Positions 52,768 to 60,711 of a stretch of DNA of 64,000 nt are shown here, piece after piece (positions within the stretch are counted from its first letter, which is position 1; every line of letters starts with the position of its first letter). The DNA is from Neobacillus rhizosphaerae. Its GTDB lineage: Bacteria > Bacillota > Bacilli > Bacillales > Cytobacillaceae. The stretch covers positions 41,304 through 105,303 of the forward strand of contig NZ_CALBWS010000016.1 in the NCBI RefSeq assembly GCF_937468385.1. Reading direction: 5' to 3'. The notes under the pieces were generated by a model, which made no database searches, was not told the origin of the DNA, and worked only from the letters and a program-made list of their open reading frames with translations. The position numbers were made by a program, and so were the translations under genes.

Positions 52768-52798
52768 TTGTTCTCCCCACCAGTATCAAAATGGACAA

Positions 52799-53905
52799 TT
52801 ATATTAATGATTTTCGAAGTAACGTTTGGACACCTTTTGGAACGTAGGCAATCACTTTTGCCCCTGGCTCATTTACCGTTATCCATCCAAGACCAGAAAA
52901 AACAATATCTGTCTTCGCTTCTTTTATGAAAAATTCTTGTTTCACAAGCTCTGGAAACGAGTTTAATTGTTCCTGCCGAGGCGGTGTCAGCATTTCCCCC
53001 ACATGCTTTTCATAAAGGTCTGTTGCATTTTCTATTTTCGTCCTATGAATATTTATTTCATTGGAAACATAACAAACAAATGATCTTCTACCGCCGCTGA
53101 CATAATCAAACCTGGCTAAGCCCCCAAAGAATAAAGTTTGTCCTTCATTTAATTGAAACACCTTGGGCTTTATTTCTTTTTTAGGCGTGATAATTTTCAA
53201 ATCCCTCTTATCAACAAAATGCGCCATCTGATGATGATTGATAATCCCTGGTGAGTCAATTAATGACTTATCATCATCTAGCGGGATTTTAATAATATCC
53301 AGTGTCGTCCCGGGAAAATGGGAGGTCGTAATAACATCTTCTTCCCCTGTTACTTCCTTAATAATTCTATTAATAAAAGTAGATTTCCCAACATTTGTGC
53401 AGCCTACGACATACACGTCTTTCCCGTTCCGAATTTCGTCAATGGCTGCCGCTGTTTCTTTCACATTTAAACCTCTAGCTGCACTGACAAGGAAAACTTC
53501 TTCAGGTCTTAGCCCCAGTTCCTTTGCTTCATGCTTCATCCAGTTAATCAATTTGTTATGCTTGATAGATTTTGGTAATAAATCAACCTTATTTCCAACA
53601 AGTAAGACTTTGTTATTGCCAACAAAGCGGTGCAACCCAGGAAGCCAGCTGCCATTAAAATCAAAAATGTCAACAATCATCACAATGAGTGCGTCTGACC
53701 TGCCAATTTCATTTAATATTTTTAAAAAGTCATCGTCCGTTAAATTAACATCTTGAACCTCGTTGTAATGCTTGAGACGAAAACATCTTTGACAAATAAT
53801 CATTTCTTTTTCTAATGCTGAAGCTGGTGCATAGCCTATTTCCTCTGGGTTTACCGTTTGAACTTGAACACCGCAGCCCATGCAAATATATTGTTGTTCA
53901 CTCAC
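52799..53905 (-). CDS. yqeH: Ribosome biogenesis GTPase YqeH
   Basis: 368 residues. N-terminal zinc finger CMGCGVQVQT ... CQRCFRLKHY, then a circularly permuted GTPase: G4 NKVDLLPKS precedes G5 SAARGLN, G1 GCTNVGKSTFIN and G3 DSPG. It acts in 30S assembly. Three bases separate it from yqeG. Confidence 0.96.
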   Translation of the reverse strand: MSEQQYICMGCGVQVQTVNPEEIGYAPASALEKEMIICQRCFRLKHYNEVQDVNLTDDDFLKILNEIGRSDALIVMIVDIFDFNGSWLPGLHRFVGNNKVLLVGNKVDLLPKSIKHNKLINWMKHEAKELGLRPEEVFLVSAARGLNVKETAAAIDEIRNGKDVYVVGCTNVGKSTFINRIIKEVTGEEDVITTSHFPGTTLDIIKIPLDDDKSLIDSPGIINHHQMAHFVDKRDLKIITPKKEIKPKVFQLNEGQTLFFGGLARFDYVSGGRRSFVCYVSNEINIHRTKIENATDLYEKHVGEMLTPPRQEQLNSFPELVKQEFFIKEAKTDIVFSGLGWITVNEPGAKVIAYVPKGVQTLLRKSLI

Positions 53906-53908
53906 TGA

Positions 53909-54424
53909 TTAGTCCTCCCACTGAAGCATGCCTTTTTTTCGAAACCAATTTAAAATCCTTCGTTCCGCGAAGCGATTAAATTTTGTCCAAAAACCGTCTG
54001 TTTGCGCAACCGGCACAACAAGGATCGTATGAAATCCACTACGGTTTCCGCCAAGTACATCAGTTAATAATTGGTCCCCGATAACCACGGCATCTTCTTT
54101 TTTAATGCCCATTTGAGAAATTGCTCTGTGAAAGGCAGGTCCCATCGGCTTCCGTGCCCGAAAAATAAACGGGATATCGAGCGGGTCAGAAAAAGCCTTT
54201 ACTCGTTCTTCATTATTATTTGAAACAATCGTAACGAGGATATTTTGTTTTTTTATTTCGTCAAACCATTTTATTAATTGTGGAGTGGCAGTTGGGCGAT
54301 CCCATTCCACTAATGTATTATCCAAATCCGTAATAATTCCTTTAACTCCTCTTGATTTTAACTCTTCAGGAGATATATCCAGAATGCTTTTCACATGTTC
54401 ATTCGGTAAAAATTGTTTTAACAC
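53909..54424 (-). CDS. yqeG: HAD-superfamily phosphatase YqeG
   Basis: 171 residues, subfamily IIIA. HAD motif I GIITDLDNTLVEWD, motif II VSNN, and the late motif VIGDQLLTDVLGGNRSG. Related enzymes dephosphorylate lipid-linked phosphates; the substrate here is not known. First gene of the long minus-strand operon ending at yqeM. Confidence 0.94.
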   Translation of the reverse strand: MLKQFLPNEHVKSILDISPEELKSRGVKGIITDLDNTLVEWDRPTATPQLIKWFDEIKKQNILVTIVSNNNEERVKAFSDPLDIPFIFRARKPMGPAFHRAISQMGIKKEDAVVIGDQLLTDVLGGNRSGFHTILVVPVAQTDGFWTKFNRFAERRILNWFRKKGMLQWED

Positions 54425-54678
54425 TAAGCTTACACCTCATTATAATTCTAAATATGAGCACTAAATTTATCTTTAGCACCTATCTTCACTTGTACCATCA
54501 TAACCAATTTTAATCTTTGATTCAAAGAATTAATGCTTACATCTTATTGTTTATCAAATTTAGGAAAGACATGATTCAATTACTTCCTCTAATTTTAAAA
54601 AATAACCTAGTTTAAACTTATATGATTATTTTTTAAACAAAAAAATATTTTTCGACAAATCTCCACTTTTCCCATTCC

Positions 54679-54777
54679 TGTGGATAACGTTATTAACATT
54701 TTACCTATTGTATCTTTTAAATTTTGTGACTTTATAAACATAATATTCACAAGTTATCCACAATTAATCGTGGATAA
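54679..54777. promoter_or_regulatory. DnaA-box cluster upstream of sda
   Basis: Three DnaA boxes: TGTGGATAA at 54679-54687 (perfect, minus), TTATCCACA at 54754-54762 (perfect, plus) and CGTGGATAA at 54769-54777 (one change, minus). The last two face each other 6 bases apart. They lie 125-220 bases before sda, which DnaA activates in B. subtilis. The rest of 54425-54900 is AT-rich with nothing else recognised. Confidence 0.85.
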
Positions 54778-54900
54778 CTTGAGTGATTGTTCAAAAGGAA
54801 TAAATTTGGTAGATTTAGGGTACACCAATTGAACGTACTATTTTATGTTTACATGACAGCCAATAGAACCATTTATTTTTAATCGGAGGTGGATTCTGAC

Positions 54901-55041
54901 GTGCGGAAACTGTCAGATGAATTATTAATTGAATCATATTTTAAAGCAAGAGATCTAAACTTAAGTCCGGATTTTATTGGGCTCATTGAGTCCGAAATTC
55001 AGCGACGTTCCTTGTTCAATAAAATTAAATTGTCTTGCTAA
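54901..55041 (+). CDS. sda: Sporulation checkpoint protein Sda
   Basis: 46 residues from GTG 54901 (ATCGGAGGTG upstream). [20 protein letters not shown] and the helical hairpin ending [10 protein letters not shown] match Sda, which binds the sporulation histidine kinases and blocks Spo0A activation during replication stress. Located between yqeG and psd as in B. subtilis. Confidence 0.95.
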   Translation: MRKLSDELLIESYFKARDLNLSPDFIGLIESEIQRRSLFNKIKLSC

Positions 55042-55049
55042 TTTTTCCA

Positions 55050-55078
55050 CACTGCCCTATAGTGGGCTTTTCTTTTTG
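55050..55078 (+). terminator. Weak terminator of sda
   Basis: GCCC/GGGC stem followed by TTTTCTTTTTG. Confidence 0.5.
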
Positions 55079-55126
55079 TCTATCTAACATGGCGCGTAAA
55101 AACACCGTGCCGGCTTAAACGGTTAT

Positions 55127-55909
55127 TTACTTTTTCAATATCCCGATTTTTTCTCCGACCTTTATTTCTTTAGGTGTGTTTATTGTGGCATCGAGTTGAA
55201 AAATATCCTTTTCAAATAATAAGACAACAGTCGATCCAAAACTAAAATAGGCCATCTCTCTGCCCTTTTCTAATTCTGTCCCCTTATGTGTGGTTTCAAT
55301 TGAATTTACGAACATGGCTCCAACCTTTACTATTGCGACATGCCCATATTCCGTTTGGACCTCCGTCATGACTCTATAATTCTTTGACAGCGTTCGAACC
55401 CCATATTTTAGCCCCCATTTATTCACCGGGTATGATTTCTTCCCAAGTGTCCACTGCTTAGTGACGATTCCATCCACTGGACTATGAATTCGGTGGTAAT
55501 GGCTAGGGCTTAAATAAAGAATCATATATGTACCATTTAAATATTTTGTTAACAGCTCACGATTCCCGAGCATCTCTTCAATTGAATACGTCTTTTCCTT
55601 TACGATAATTTCACTTGTTTCCCTTATCGGACCAATATCCTCGATGACCGCATCAACAGGACTGACAACAGAATCATGATTTTTATCGATTTCGCGCGCG
55701 TCCTTTCTCAGCGTCCTTATAAATAAATCATGAAGAGTAGGAAATTCAGTTAAGCTTTTCTCCATTTCTTCTTGATTCAAATGATAGATTTTGGCGAAGG
55801 ACGGGACGACGAAACGACTAACCCGAGCACGGGCAAACCGCTTTAAAATACTGGATGTCCACCTTCCATTCGTTAACTCAATTAATAGGCGATAAAAAGT
55901 TTGTAACAT
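55127..55909 (-). CDS. psd: Phosphatidylserine decarboxylase proenzyme
   Basis: 260 residues. Active-site residues VVSPVDAVIED (Asp), LSPSHYHRIHSPVDG (His) and the self-cleavage site G225-S226-T227 in YFSFGSTVVLLF, which yields the pyruvoyl cofactor. It makes phosphatidylethanolamine at the membrane. Here psd and pssA are divergent, sharing a 120-base promoter region. Confidence 0.96.
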   Translation of the reverse strand: MLQTFYRLLIELTNGRWTSSILKRFARARVSRFVVPSFAKIYHLNQEEMEKSLTEFPTLHDLFIRTLRKDAREIDKNHDSVVSPVDAVIEDIGPIRETSEIIVKEKTYSIEEMLGNRELLTKYLNGTYMILYLSPSHYHRIHSPVDGIVTKQWTLGKKSYPVNKWGLKYGVRTLSKNYRVMTEVQTEYGHVAIVKVGAMFVNSIETTHKGTELEKGREMAYFSFGSTVVLLFEKDIFQLDATINTPKEIKVGEKIGILKK

Positions 55910-56030
55910 TGAACTACCCCCAAAAAGTGTAAAAATACTCTTTACGAAATGACATATAAGGCTTAGAATTAAATAATATAAAATAAGGAAAATTATTCCC
56001 TTCTGGCATAAAAAAGGAGTGGTGTGGAGA

Positions 56031-56570
56031 ATGTTTTTATTGAACGTACTCGATCAGACAATTAAAAAACTTAAATCTCAAACAGCTAATGTTATTACTT
56101 TATTGAATTTATCGTTAGGCGGATTCGCAATTGTATTCGGACTTCATGGCAATTTAAGACTAAGCTTACTGCTCATTTTTATTGCAGCCTTAGCGGATCG
56201 CTTTGACGGCATGATTGCACGAAAATTTAATATTGAATCAGAGTTGGGAAAACAATTGGATTCCATGAGTGATATTATATCATTCGGAGTGGCACCTGCA
56301 CTATTACTATATCAAGGAATTTTAAATGAATTTGGCGGGCCTGGTTCATTTTTCACTGTATTCTACATTGGCTGTGGTGCATTCAGATTAGCGCGGTTCA
56401 ACATTACCGAAAGCAATGGATATTTTACTGGTCTACCCATTACAGCTGCAGGATGCTTAGCCACATTAAGCTTTTTGGCCATACCCTACGTTCCTTCCCA
56501 AACGTTCTTATTCATTATCATCATTCTATCATTCCTAATGGTTAGTTCCTTTAAACTTAAAAAAGTATAA
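56031..56570 (+). CDS. pssA: CDP-diacylglycerol--serine O-phosphatidyltransferase
   Basis: 179 residues from ATG 56031 (AAAAGGAG upstream). CDP-alcohol phosphotransferase motif ADRFDGMIARKF then ELGKQLDSMSD (D-x2-D-G-x2-A-R-x8-G-x3-D-x3-D). Five to six transmembrane helices. It makes phosphatidylserine, the substrate of psd on the other strand. Confidence 0.96.
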   Translation: MFLLNVLDQTIKKLKSQTANVITLLNLSLGGFAIVFGLHGNLRLSLLLIFIAALADRFDGMIARKFNIESELGKQLDSMSDIISFGVAPALLLYQGILNEFGGPGSFFTVFYIGCGAFRLARFNITESNGYFTGLPITAAGCLATLSFLAIPYVPSQTFLFIIIILSFLMVSSFKLKKV

Positions 56571-56579
56571 TTTATTCAG

Positions 56580-56624
56580 AAAAAATGACCAATTTATGCG
56601 GTTTGCAGGTGGTCATTTTTTTTT
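56580..56624 (+). terminator. Terminator of pssA
   Basis: AAAAAATGACCA/TGGTCATTTTTT-type stem with a T run of nine. Confidence 0.8.
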
Positions 56625-56700
56625 GCATCCAATACGAAAATGGAGTTAAACGCCACCATTTATTGTGGAAATACATTCATTCTAAGCACTAGACTAACTT

Positions 56701-56814
56701 CATAAAGGCGGTGTTAGCAGAGCTGAATTTCACACAATTCTTCGTGAATAAATGAATGTTTTTCAATCAGATTGGATATAGTGATTTATTTATGAACGTT
56801 TCTCCCCTTTTCCA
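56701..56814 (+). repeat. Dispersed element, copy 2 of 2
   Basis: Aligns with 41058-41171 in opposite orientation: ATAAAGGCGGTG, AGCAGAGCT, TTTCACA, TTCGTG, AGTGATTTATTT and CCCCTTTTCCA in order. It fills most of the pssA-sigK spacer together with the pssA terminator. No ORF. Confidence 0.7.
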
Positions 56815-56914
56815 AAACACTAAAATTAAATTTTATGGACAGACACAATTTCCCATTTTCTTCATAGGAATGATTAATAGGCGATAGTCCATAACAAGAC
56901 GGGGGTGGCTTTAT

Positions 56915-57631
56915 ATGTCCGGAATCTTAACAGCTCTCGGTTATTTAGTGAAAGAATTTCTTTTCCTTGTTTCCTATGTAAAGAATAATGCCTTTCCGCA
57001 ACCCCTATCTGCTGCAGAAGAAAGAAAGTATTTACGGTTAATGGCAGAAGGGGATTCACACGCACGTAATATGTTAATTGAACACAATTTACGACTTGTT
57101 GCGCATATCGTGAAAAAATTTGAAAATACCGGCGAGGATTCCGAGGATTTAATCTCGATTGGAACAATTGGTTTAATCAAGGCCATTGAGAGCTACTCAG
57201 AGGGTAAAGGAACAAAACTCGCCACATATGCCGCTCGTTGTATAGAAAATGAAATCCTCATGCATCTTCGGGCACTTAAAAAGACAAAAAAGGATGTTTC
57301 CCTGCATGACCCGATTGGTCAGGATAAGGAGGGAAATGAAATTTCGTTGATTGATGTGCTTAAATCAGAATCTGAGGATGTCATTGATACCATCCAGCTT
57401 AACATGGAGCTTGAGAAAATTAAAAAATATATAGAAGTTTTGGATAATCGGGAAAAAGAAGTCATCATTGGTCGCTTTGGACTTGATTTACAAAAGGAAA
57501 AAACACAGCGGGAAATTGCCAAAGAATTAGGAATTTCACGGAGCTATGTTTCAAGAATTGAGAAACGAGCCCTGATGAAAATGTTCCACGAATTTTATCG
57601 TGCCGAGAAGGAACGGAAGAAAAAAAATTAA
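56915..57631 (+). CDS. sigK: RNA polymerase sigma-K factor (pro-sigma-K), intact
   Basis: 238 residues, continuous. The N-terminal pro-sequence [20 protein letters not shown] is the part removed by SpoIVFB; region 2 shows [20 protein letters not shown] and [15 protein letters not shown], region 4 the helix-turn-helix [20 protein letters not shown]. It drives late mother-cell genes in sporulation. The gene is not split by a skin-like element. ATG 56915 follows GGGGGTGG. Confidence 0.98.
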   Translation: MSGILTALGYLVKEFLFLVSYVKNNAFPQPLSAAEERKYLRLMAEGDSHARNMLIEHNLRLVAHIVKKFENTGEDSEDLISIGTIGLIKAIESYSEGKGTKLATYAARCIENEILMHLRALKKTKKDVSLHDPIGQDKEGNEISLIDVLKSESEDVIDTIQLNMELEKIKKYIEVLDNREKEVIIGRFGLDLQKEKTQREIAKELGISRSYVSRIEKRALMKMFHEFYRAEKERKKKN

Positions 57632-57633
57632 CA

Positions 57634-57725
57634 TCGAAAAGCGGAAGCGCGCTAGCGATTCGATATTGATTTATCGTAAGGAGGAGAAGGCTAGTACACT
57701 AGTCACTGAGCGCTGGAGCTAGGCT
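57634..57725 (+). repeat. Dispersed repeat, fullest copy (GAAAAGCGGAAGC family)
   Basis: Starts GAAAAGCGGAAGCGCGCTAG and ends CGCTGGAGCTAGGCTG, about 90 bp, with TTATCGTAAGGAGGAGAAGG in the middle. The ends recur in the shorter copies at 7183, 13990 and 32007. It resembles intergenic repeats common in Bacillus genomes. Confidence 0.6.
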
Positions 57726-58025
57726 GTTATTAAAGTTCAATACTTTTACTATAATAATACTCAAACTTCGCACCTAAATAACTTGGGGAAATCCTTGAGT
57801 TTGTTTGGGTAGCTATTTTTTTATCATGTTCCTTGACAAAAGCTCTAATGATTGAAAAAACATCACATCGATTGGAATAGTGTGATTGTCGAGAAATCAC
57901 GACCACTAAGAAGATTTGTCTCCTATATGAGATCATAGTGAACAAAACAATCAACTACCAAAAGGATTATATTGTGCTTTCAGTTAATTAGAGATTCGTA
58001 TTCGTACAGGGCAAGGGTCAGATAA
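57726..58025. other. Intergenic region before array B
   Basis: AT-rich, with one unsupported 74-codon frame on the minus strand (57730-57954, TTG start, no homology recognised). No RNA gene seen. Confidence 0.4.
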
Positions 58026-58520
58026 CGAAATTCTGTCTGAATCCCGGTCCTATTCGGACAGGTCGAGGGACATAAAACGAAAATCTGTCTGAACCCCGGT
58101 CGTATTCGGACAGGTTGAGGGACCAAAAACGAAATCCTGTCTGAACCCCGGTCGTATTCGGACAGGTTGAGGGACCAAAAACGAAATCCTGTCTGAATCC
58201 CAGTCCTATTCGGACAGGTCGAGGGACCAAAAGTGAAATCCTGTCTGAATCCCTGTCATATTCGGACAGGTCGGGGACCCAAAAACGAAATCCTGTCTGA
58301 ATCCCGGTCCTATTCGGACAGGTCGAGGGACCAAAAGTGAAATCCTGTCTGAATACCGGTCGTATTCGGACAGGTCGAGGAACCAAAAACGAAATCCTGT
58401 CTGAATACCGGTCCTATTCGGACAGGTCGAGGGCCCAAAAACGAAATCCTGTCTGAATACCGGTCCTATTCGGACAGGTCGAGGGCCCAAAAACGAAATC
58501 CTGTCTGAATACCGGTCGAA
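58026..58520. repeat. Tandem array B: nine and a half 52-bp hairpin units
   Basis: Units start at 58026, 58078, 58130, 58182, 58234, 58286, 58338, 58390, 58442 and 58494 (partial): period exactly 52 throughout. Each contains CCTGTCTGAATACCGGTCC then TATTCGGACAGG. The arms CCTGTC-T-GAATA and TATTC-G-GACAGG pair over 12 positions around a 7-base loop, and the 21-base linker (TCGAGGGACCAAAAACGAAAT) is unpaired. Units differ mainly at the loop and linker; the two right-hand full copies are identical. Because 52 is not a multiple of 3, all three minus-strand frames are open, giving false ORFs. Confidence 0.95.
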
Positions 58521-58542
58521 TTTGATACTATATTTATACAGC

Positions 58543-58589
58543 AAAAAAGGTATACTTCCCTCTGAATATGAGGTATTATACCTTTTTTA
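58543..58589. terminator. Hairpin terminator beside array B
   Basis: AAAAAAGGTATA/TATACCTTTTTT stem, works on both strands. It closes array B on its right side. Confidence 0.65.
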
Positions 58590-58629
58590 CTTTGGATATG
58601 TTAAGGGTCATTGTTGATTTATTAACACT

Positions 58630-58760
58630 GTTGATTGGAGCGGAAGGTGCGAGACTCCTGCGGGAGTACGGGGCTGGGGAGACCCCACAGGCGCTTAAAG
58701 CGCCGAGGAGGCTCCCCGGCACGCCCGCGGAAAGCGAAGCGCCTGGAGCGCAAATCAACA
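58630..58760 (+). repeat. GC-rich dispersed Bacillaceae repeat
   Basis: Sharp GC-rich island in AT-rich DNA. It begins GTTGATTGGAGCGGAAGGTG and ends GGAGCGCAAATCAAC, so the ends are imperfect inverted repeats. Inside are CTCCTGCGGGAG and the perfect palindrome GGCGCTTAAAGCGCC (58690-58704). From memory very similar sequences occur in many copies between genes of Bacillus species. It carries no transposase and would fold into a long cruciform-like RNA. Confidence 0.75.
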
Positions 58761-58768
58761 ACCAAGTT

Positions 58769-58803
58769 TAAAAGTGCCTTTAATTTAATAGGTACTTTTT
58801 CAG
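58769..58803 (-). terminator. Terminator of the lipoprotein gene
   Basis: AAAAGTACCT/AGGCACTTTT stem (one G-T pair) just downstream of the gene ending at 58815. Confidence 0.5.
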
Positions 58804-58814
58804 TGCCCTCAAAA

Positions 58815-59789
58815 TTATTTCATCTCTTTTTTTCCGTCTTTCATAAGGTTGTTCCAATTAGTACCACCATCAATTGATTCAAATAAATCATTTTTATAGG
58901 TGGTAAACGCTATTTGCTTGTCATTTTTCGGATTAATGGCTAAATACGTAATTGGATTATCATAATCCAAGAAGGGAAAAGTAATGTTCGTTTGTTCACC
59001 CGAGGTAGGATTTAACGTCTTTAAAACTATTTGATCATTTTCAACACTTGAATATAAAATGGAATCCCCAGTAAACGTTAATGCTGTAACCATAAATGGA
59101 TCAGTTATCAGCTTCATCGTATTCCCGTTATCGGTTGAATAATATATCCCTGACCTAGTAGACATTGCCATAATAGCACCGTTTTTCGGGTGGACCGCCA
59201 TCATTCCAAGCGAGTCTGCATTAAAATCCTTGAACGCACTTTTTTTCCAAGTGCCTCCTCCATCTGTCGAGTAGTTCACGCCTAAATTTAAAGCATCATT
59301 CGGCTGTTCACTAATCACATATAACCCCTCGCCTGAAAAACTGGCTGCCATGAAATGAAAATTCACTTTCCCATAGAAAGCTAATTTTTGAAGAGTTTCC
59401 CCTTTATCAACACTTTGCACCAACCCAAGCGGGTCCTTTAAGCCTGTCCCTTTTTGCGGATGCCCACTAGATAGAAAACCAGATTGTACCGCTTGAAATC
59501 CAATATAATCATGTTGATTCGTTGTTGTTTTGTACCACTTTCCATCTTTGTACATTTTTATGCCGTCATTTGCTGCCACATAAAGGGCATTATCATTGCC
59601 TGGATAGCCAATCCCACGAATATTTTTTACTTTAAAGGATTTTGCTTCCACTATCTCATATTTTGCTTTTGTTTCAGCCTGATTTTTAAGATTGGTCTTT
59701 TTTGTATCCTCACTTTTGTTTGTGCAGCCTGAGACTACAAATAATATTCCTGTAAGAATAGCAAAAATCACTTTCATTTGAAGCTTCAC
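58815..59789 (-). CDS. Lipoprotein with BNR/Asp-box repeats
   Basis: 324 residues from GTG 59789 (CAGGAGG then seven bases). A lipoprotein signal peptide ends in the lipobox VSGC, cysteine near residue 22. The mature part is a predicted beta-propeller: Asp-box motifs STDGGGTW, STDNGNTM and SIDGGTNW are visible, as in sialidase-fold and photosynthesis-assembly-like proteins. The catalytic residues of true sialidases are not apparent. It is 44 bases downstream of a response regulator on the same strand and is probably its co-transcribed partner. Substrate unknown. Confidence 0.8.
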   Translation of the reverse strand: MKLQMKVIFAILTGILFVVSGCTNKSEDTKKTNLKNQAETKAKYEIVEAKSFKVKNIRGIGYPGNDNALYVAANDGIKMYKDGKWYKTTTNQHDYIGFQAVQSGFLSSGHPQKGTGLKDPLGLVQSVDKGETLQKLAFYGKVNFHFMAASFSGEGLYVISEQPNDALNLGVNYSTDGGGTWKKSAFKDFNADSLGMMAVHPKNGAIMAMSTRSGIYYSTDNGNTMKLITDPFMVTALTFTGDSILYSSVENDQIVLKTLNPTSGEQTNITFPFLDYDNPITYLAINPKNDKQIAFTTYKNDLFESIDGGTNWNNLMKDGKKEMK

Positions 59790-59832
59790 TTTTTTTCCTC
59801 CTGAAACATTATCTAAATCTATTAGTATTCGT

Positions 59833-60513
59833 TTATGAATCCTTATCCATCCACTTATACCCCAGTCCCCATACGGTTGTCAAATATTCATCAACTTGAA
59901 AACCTGTTTTTCGCAATTTATCTCGTAGATTGCGTACATGTGAATCAATAGTGCGATCTTCTGTACCAACAGAATAACCCCAAATCGTCGTCAGTAGCTG
60001 ATCCCTGGTAAATACCTTGTTCCTATTTTGTAGGAATAAGTTTAATAAGGAAAACTCCTTCGGGGTTACAGGCACTTGTTGATGGTTGTATGAAACATTA
60101 AAGGATTCTTCATTGAGGGAAAGACCATGAAATCCAATCGTTCCTCCATTTCCTTTTTTCCTTCTTAACATTGCTTCAATTCGAGCAATTAGCTCCTCTT
60201 CGTCAAAGGGCTTTGAAATGTAATCATCCGCACCTATCTTCAACCCTCTTACGACATCCATTTTTTCGCTACGCGCTGTAAGCATGATAATCGGAATATC
60301 CCAATTTTTCCGGATTTCCTTGCAAGCCTCCCAACCGTCCATTTCCGGCATCATAACATCTAACAGAATAAGATCCGCTTTATCCTCTTCTAAAAATCGG
60401 ATGGCTTCAAGAGCAGATGTCTTTTTAATACAGTTATACCCTTTCGGTGCTAAATAGAGGGAAAGTAAATCTAACATTCTTATTTCATCGTCCACTAACA
60501 GAATTTTTTTCAA
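59833..60513 (-). CDS. OmpR-family response regulator
   Basis: 226 residues. Receiver domain with acidic pocket D8-D9, phosphoacceptor D52 in LLDVMMPEMDG, T79 in MLTA, and K101 in SKPFDEEEL. The C-terminal winged helix has VTPKEFSLLNLFLQN and VGTEDRTIDSHVRNLRDKLR. Start is TTG 60513 with GGGAGTGG before it. No histidine kinase gene is adjacent on either side; the downstream gene is the Asp-box lipoprotein. Target genes unknown. Confidence 0.93.
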   Translation of the reverse strand: MKKILLVDDEIRMLDLLSLYLAPKGYNCIKKTSALEAIRFLEEDKADLILLDVMMPEMDGWEACKEIRKNWDIPIIMLTARSEKMDVVRGLKIGADDYISKPFDEEELIARIEAMLRRKKGNGGTIGFHGLSLNEESFNVSYNHQQVPVTPKEFSLLNLFLQNRNKVFTRDQLLTTIWGYSVGTEDRTIDSHVRNLRDKLRKTGFQVDEYLTTVWGLGYKWMDKDS

Positions 60514-60711
60514 TTGTTTTCCACTCCCGATTACTAAATCTAGGTTTAAATTATACTACAAATATATGAAAACAAATGTGAAATTTCAGTTGAAACGCAC
60601 CTGGATATACACTTTTGCATGAGCCCTCTTTATTTCGAAAACCGTAAATCATAGAATTTTTCGAAAAGTTATTTTATAATGAAAAGATGCATAATAAAGG
60701 GGGTAAATAAC

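Noticed and set aside
57730..57954. 74-codon minus-strand ORF downstream of sigK
   Set aside because: TTG start, weak RBS, no recognisable motif; it overlaps no known synteny. Left as intergenic.
58026..58520. Possible CRISPR array with hairpin repeats
   Set aside because: The linkers between hairpins are nearly identical, so they are not spacers.
58018..58544. Two overlapping minus-strand ORFs of 112-122 codons with Pro/Arg-rich repeats
   Set aside because: They lie wholly in the 52-bp array. The period is not divisible by 3 and all three minus-strand frames are open, so the frames are a by-product. No RBS.
58568..58877. Plus- and minus-strand ORFs in the GC-rich repeat
   Set aside because: They follow the palindromic repeat composition and lack RBS.
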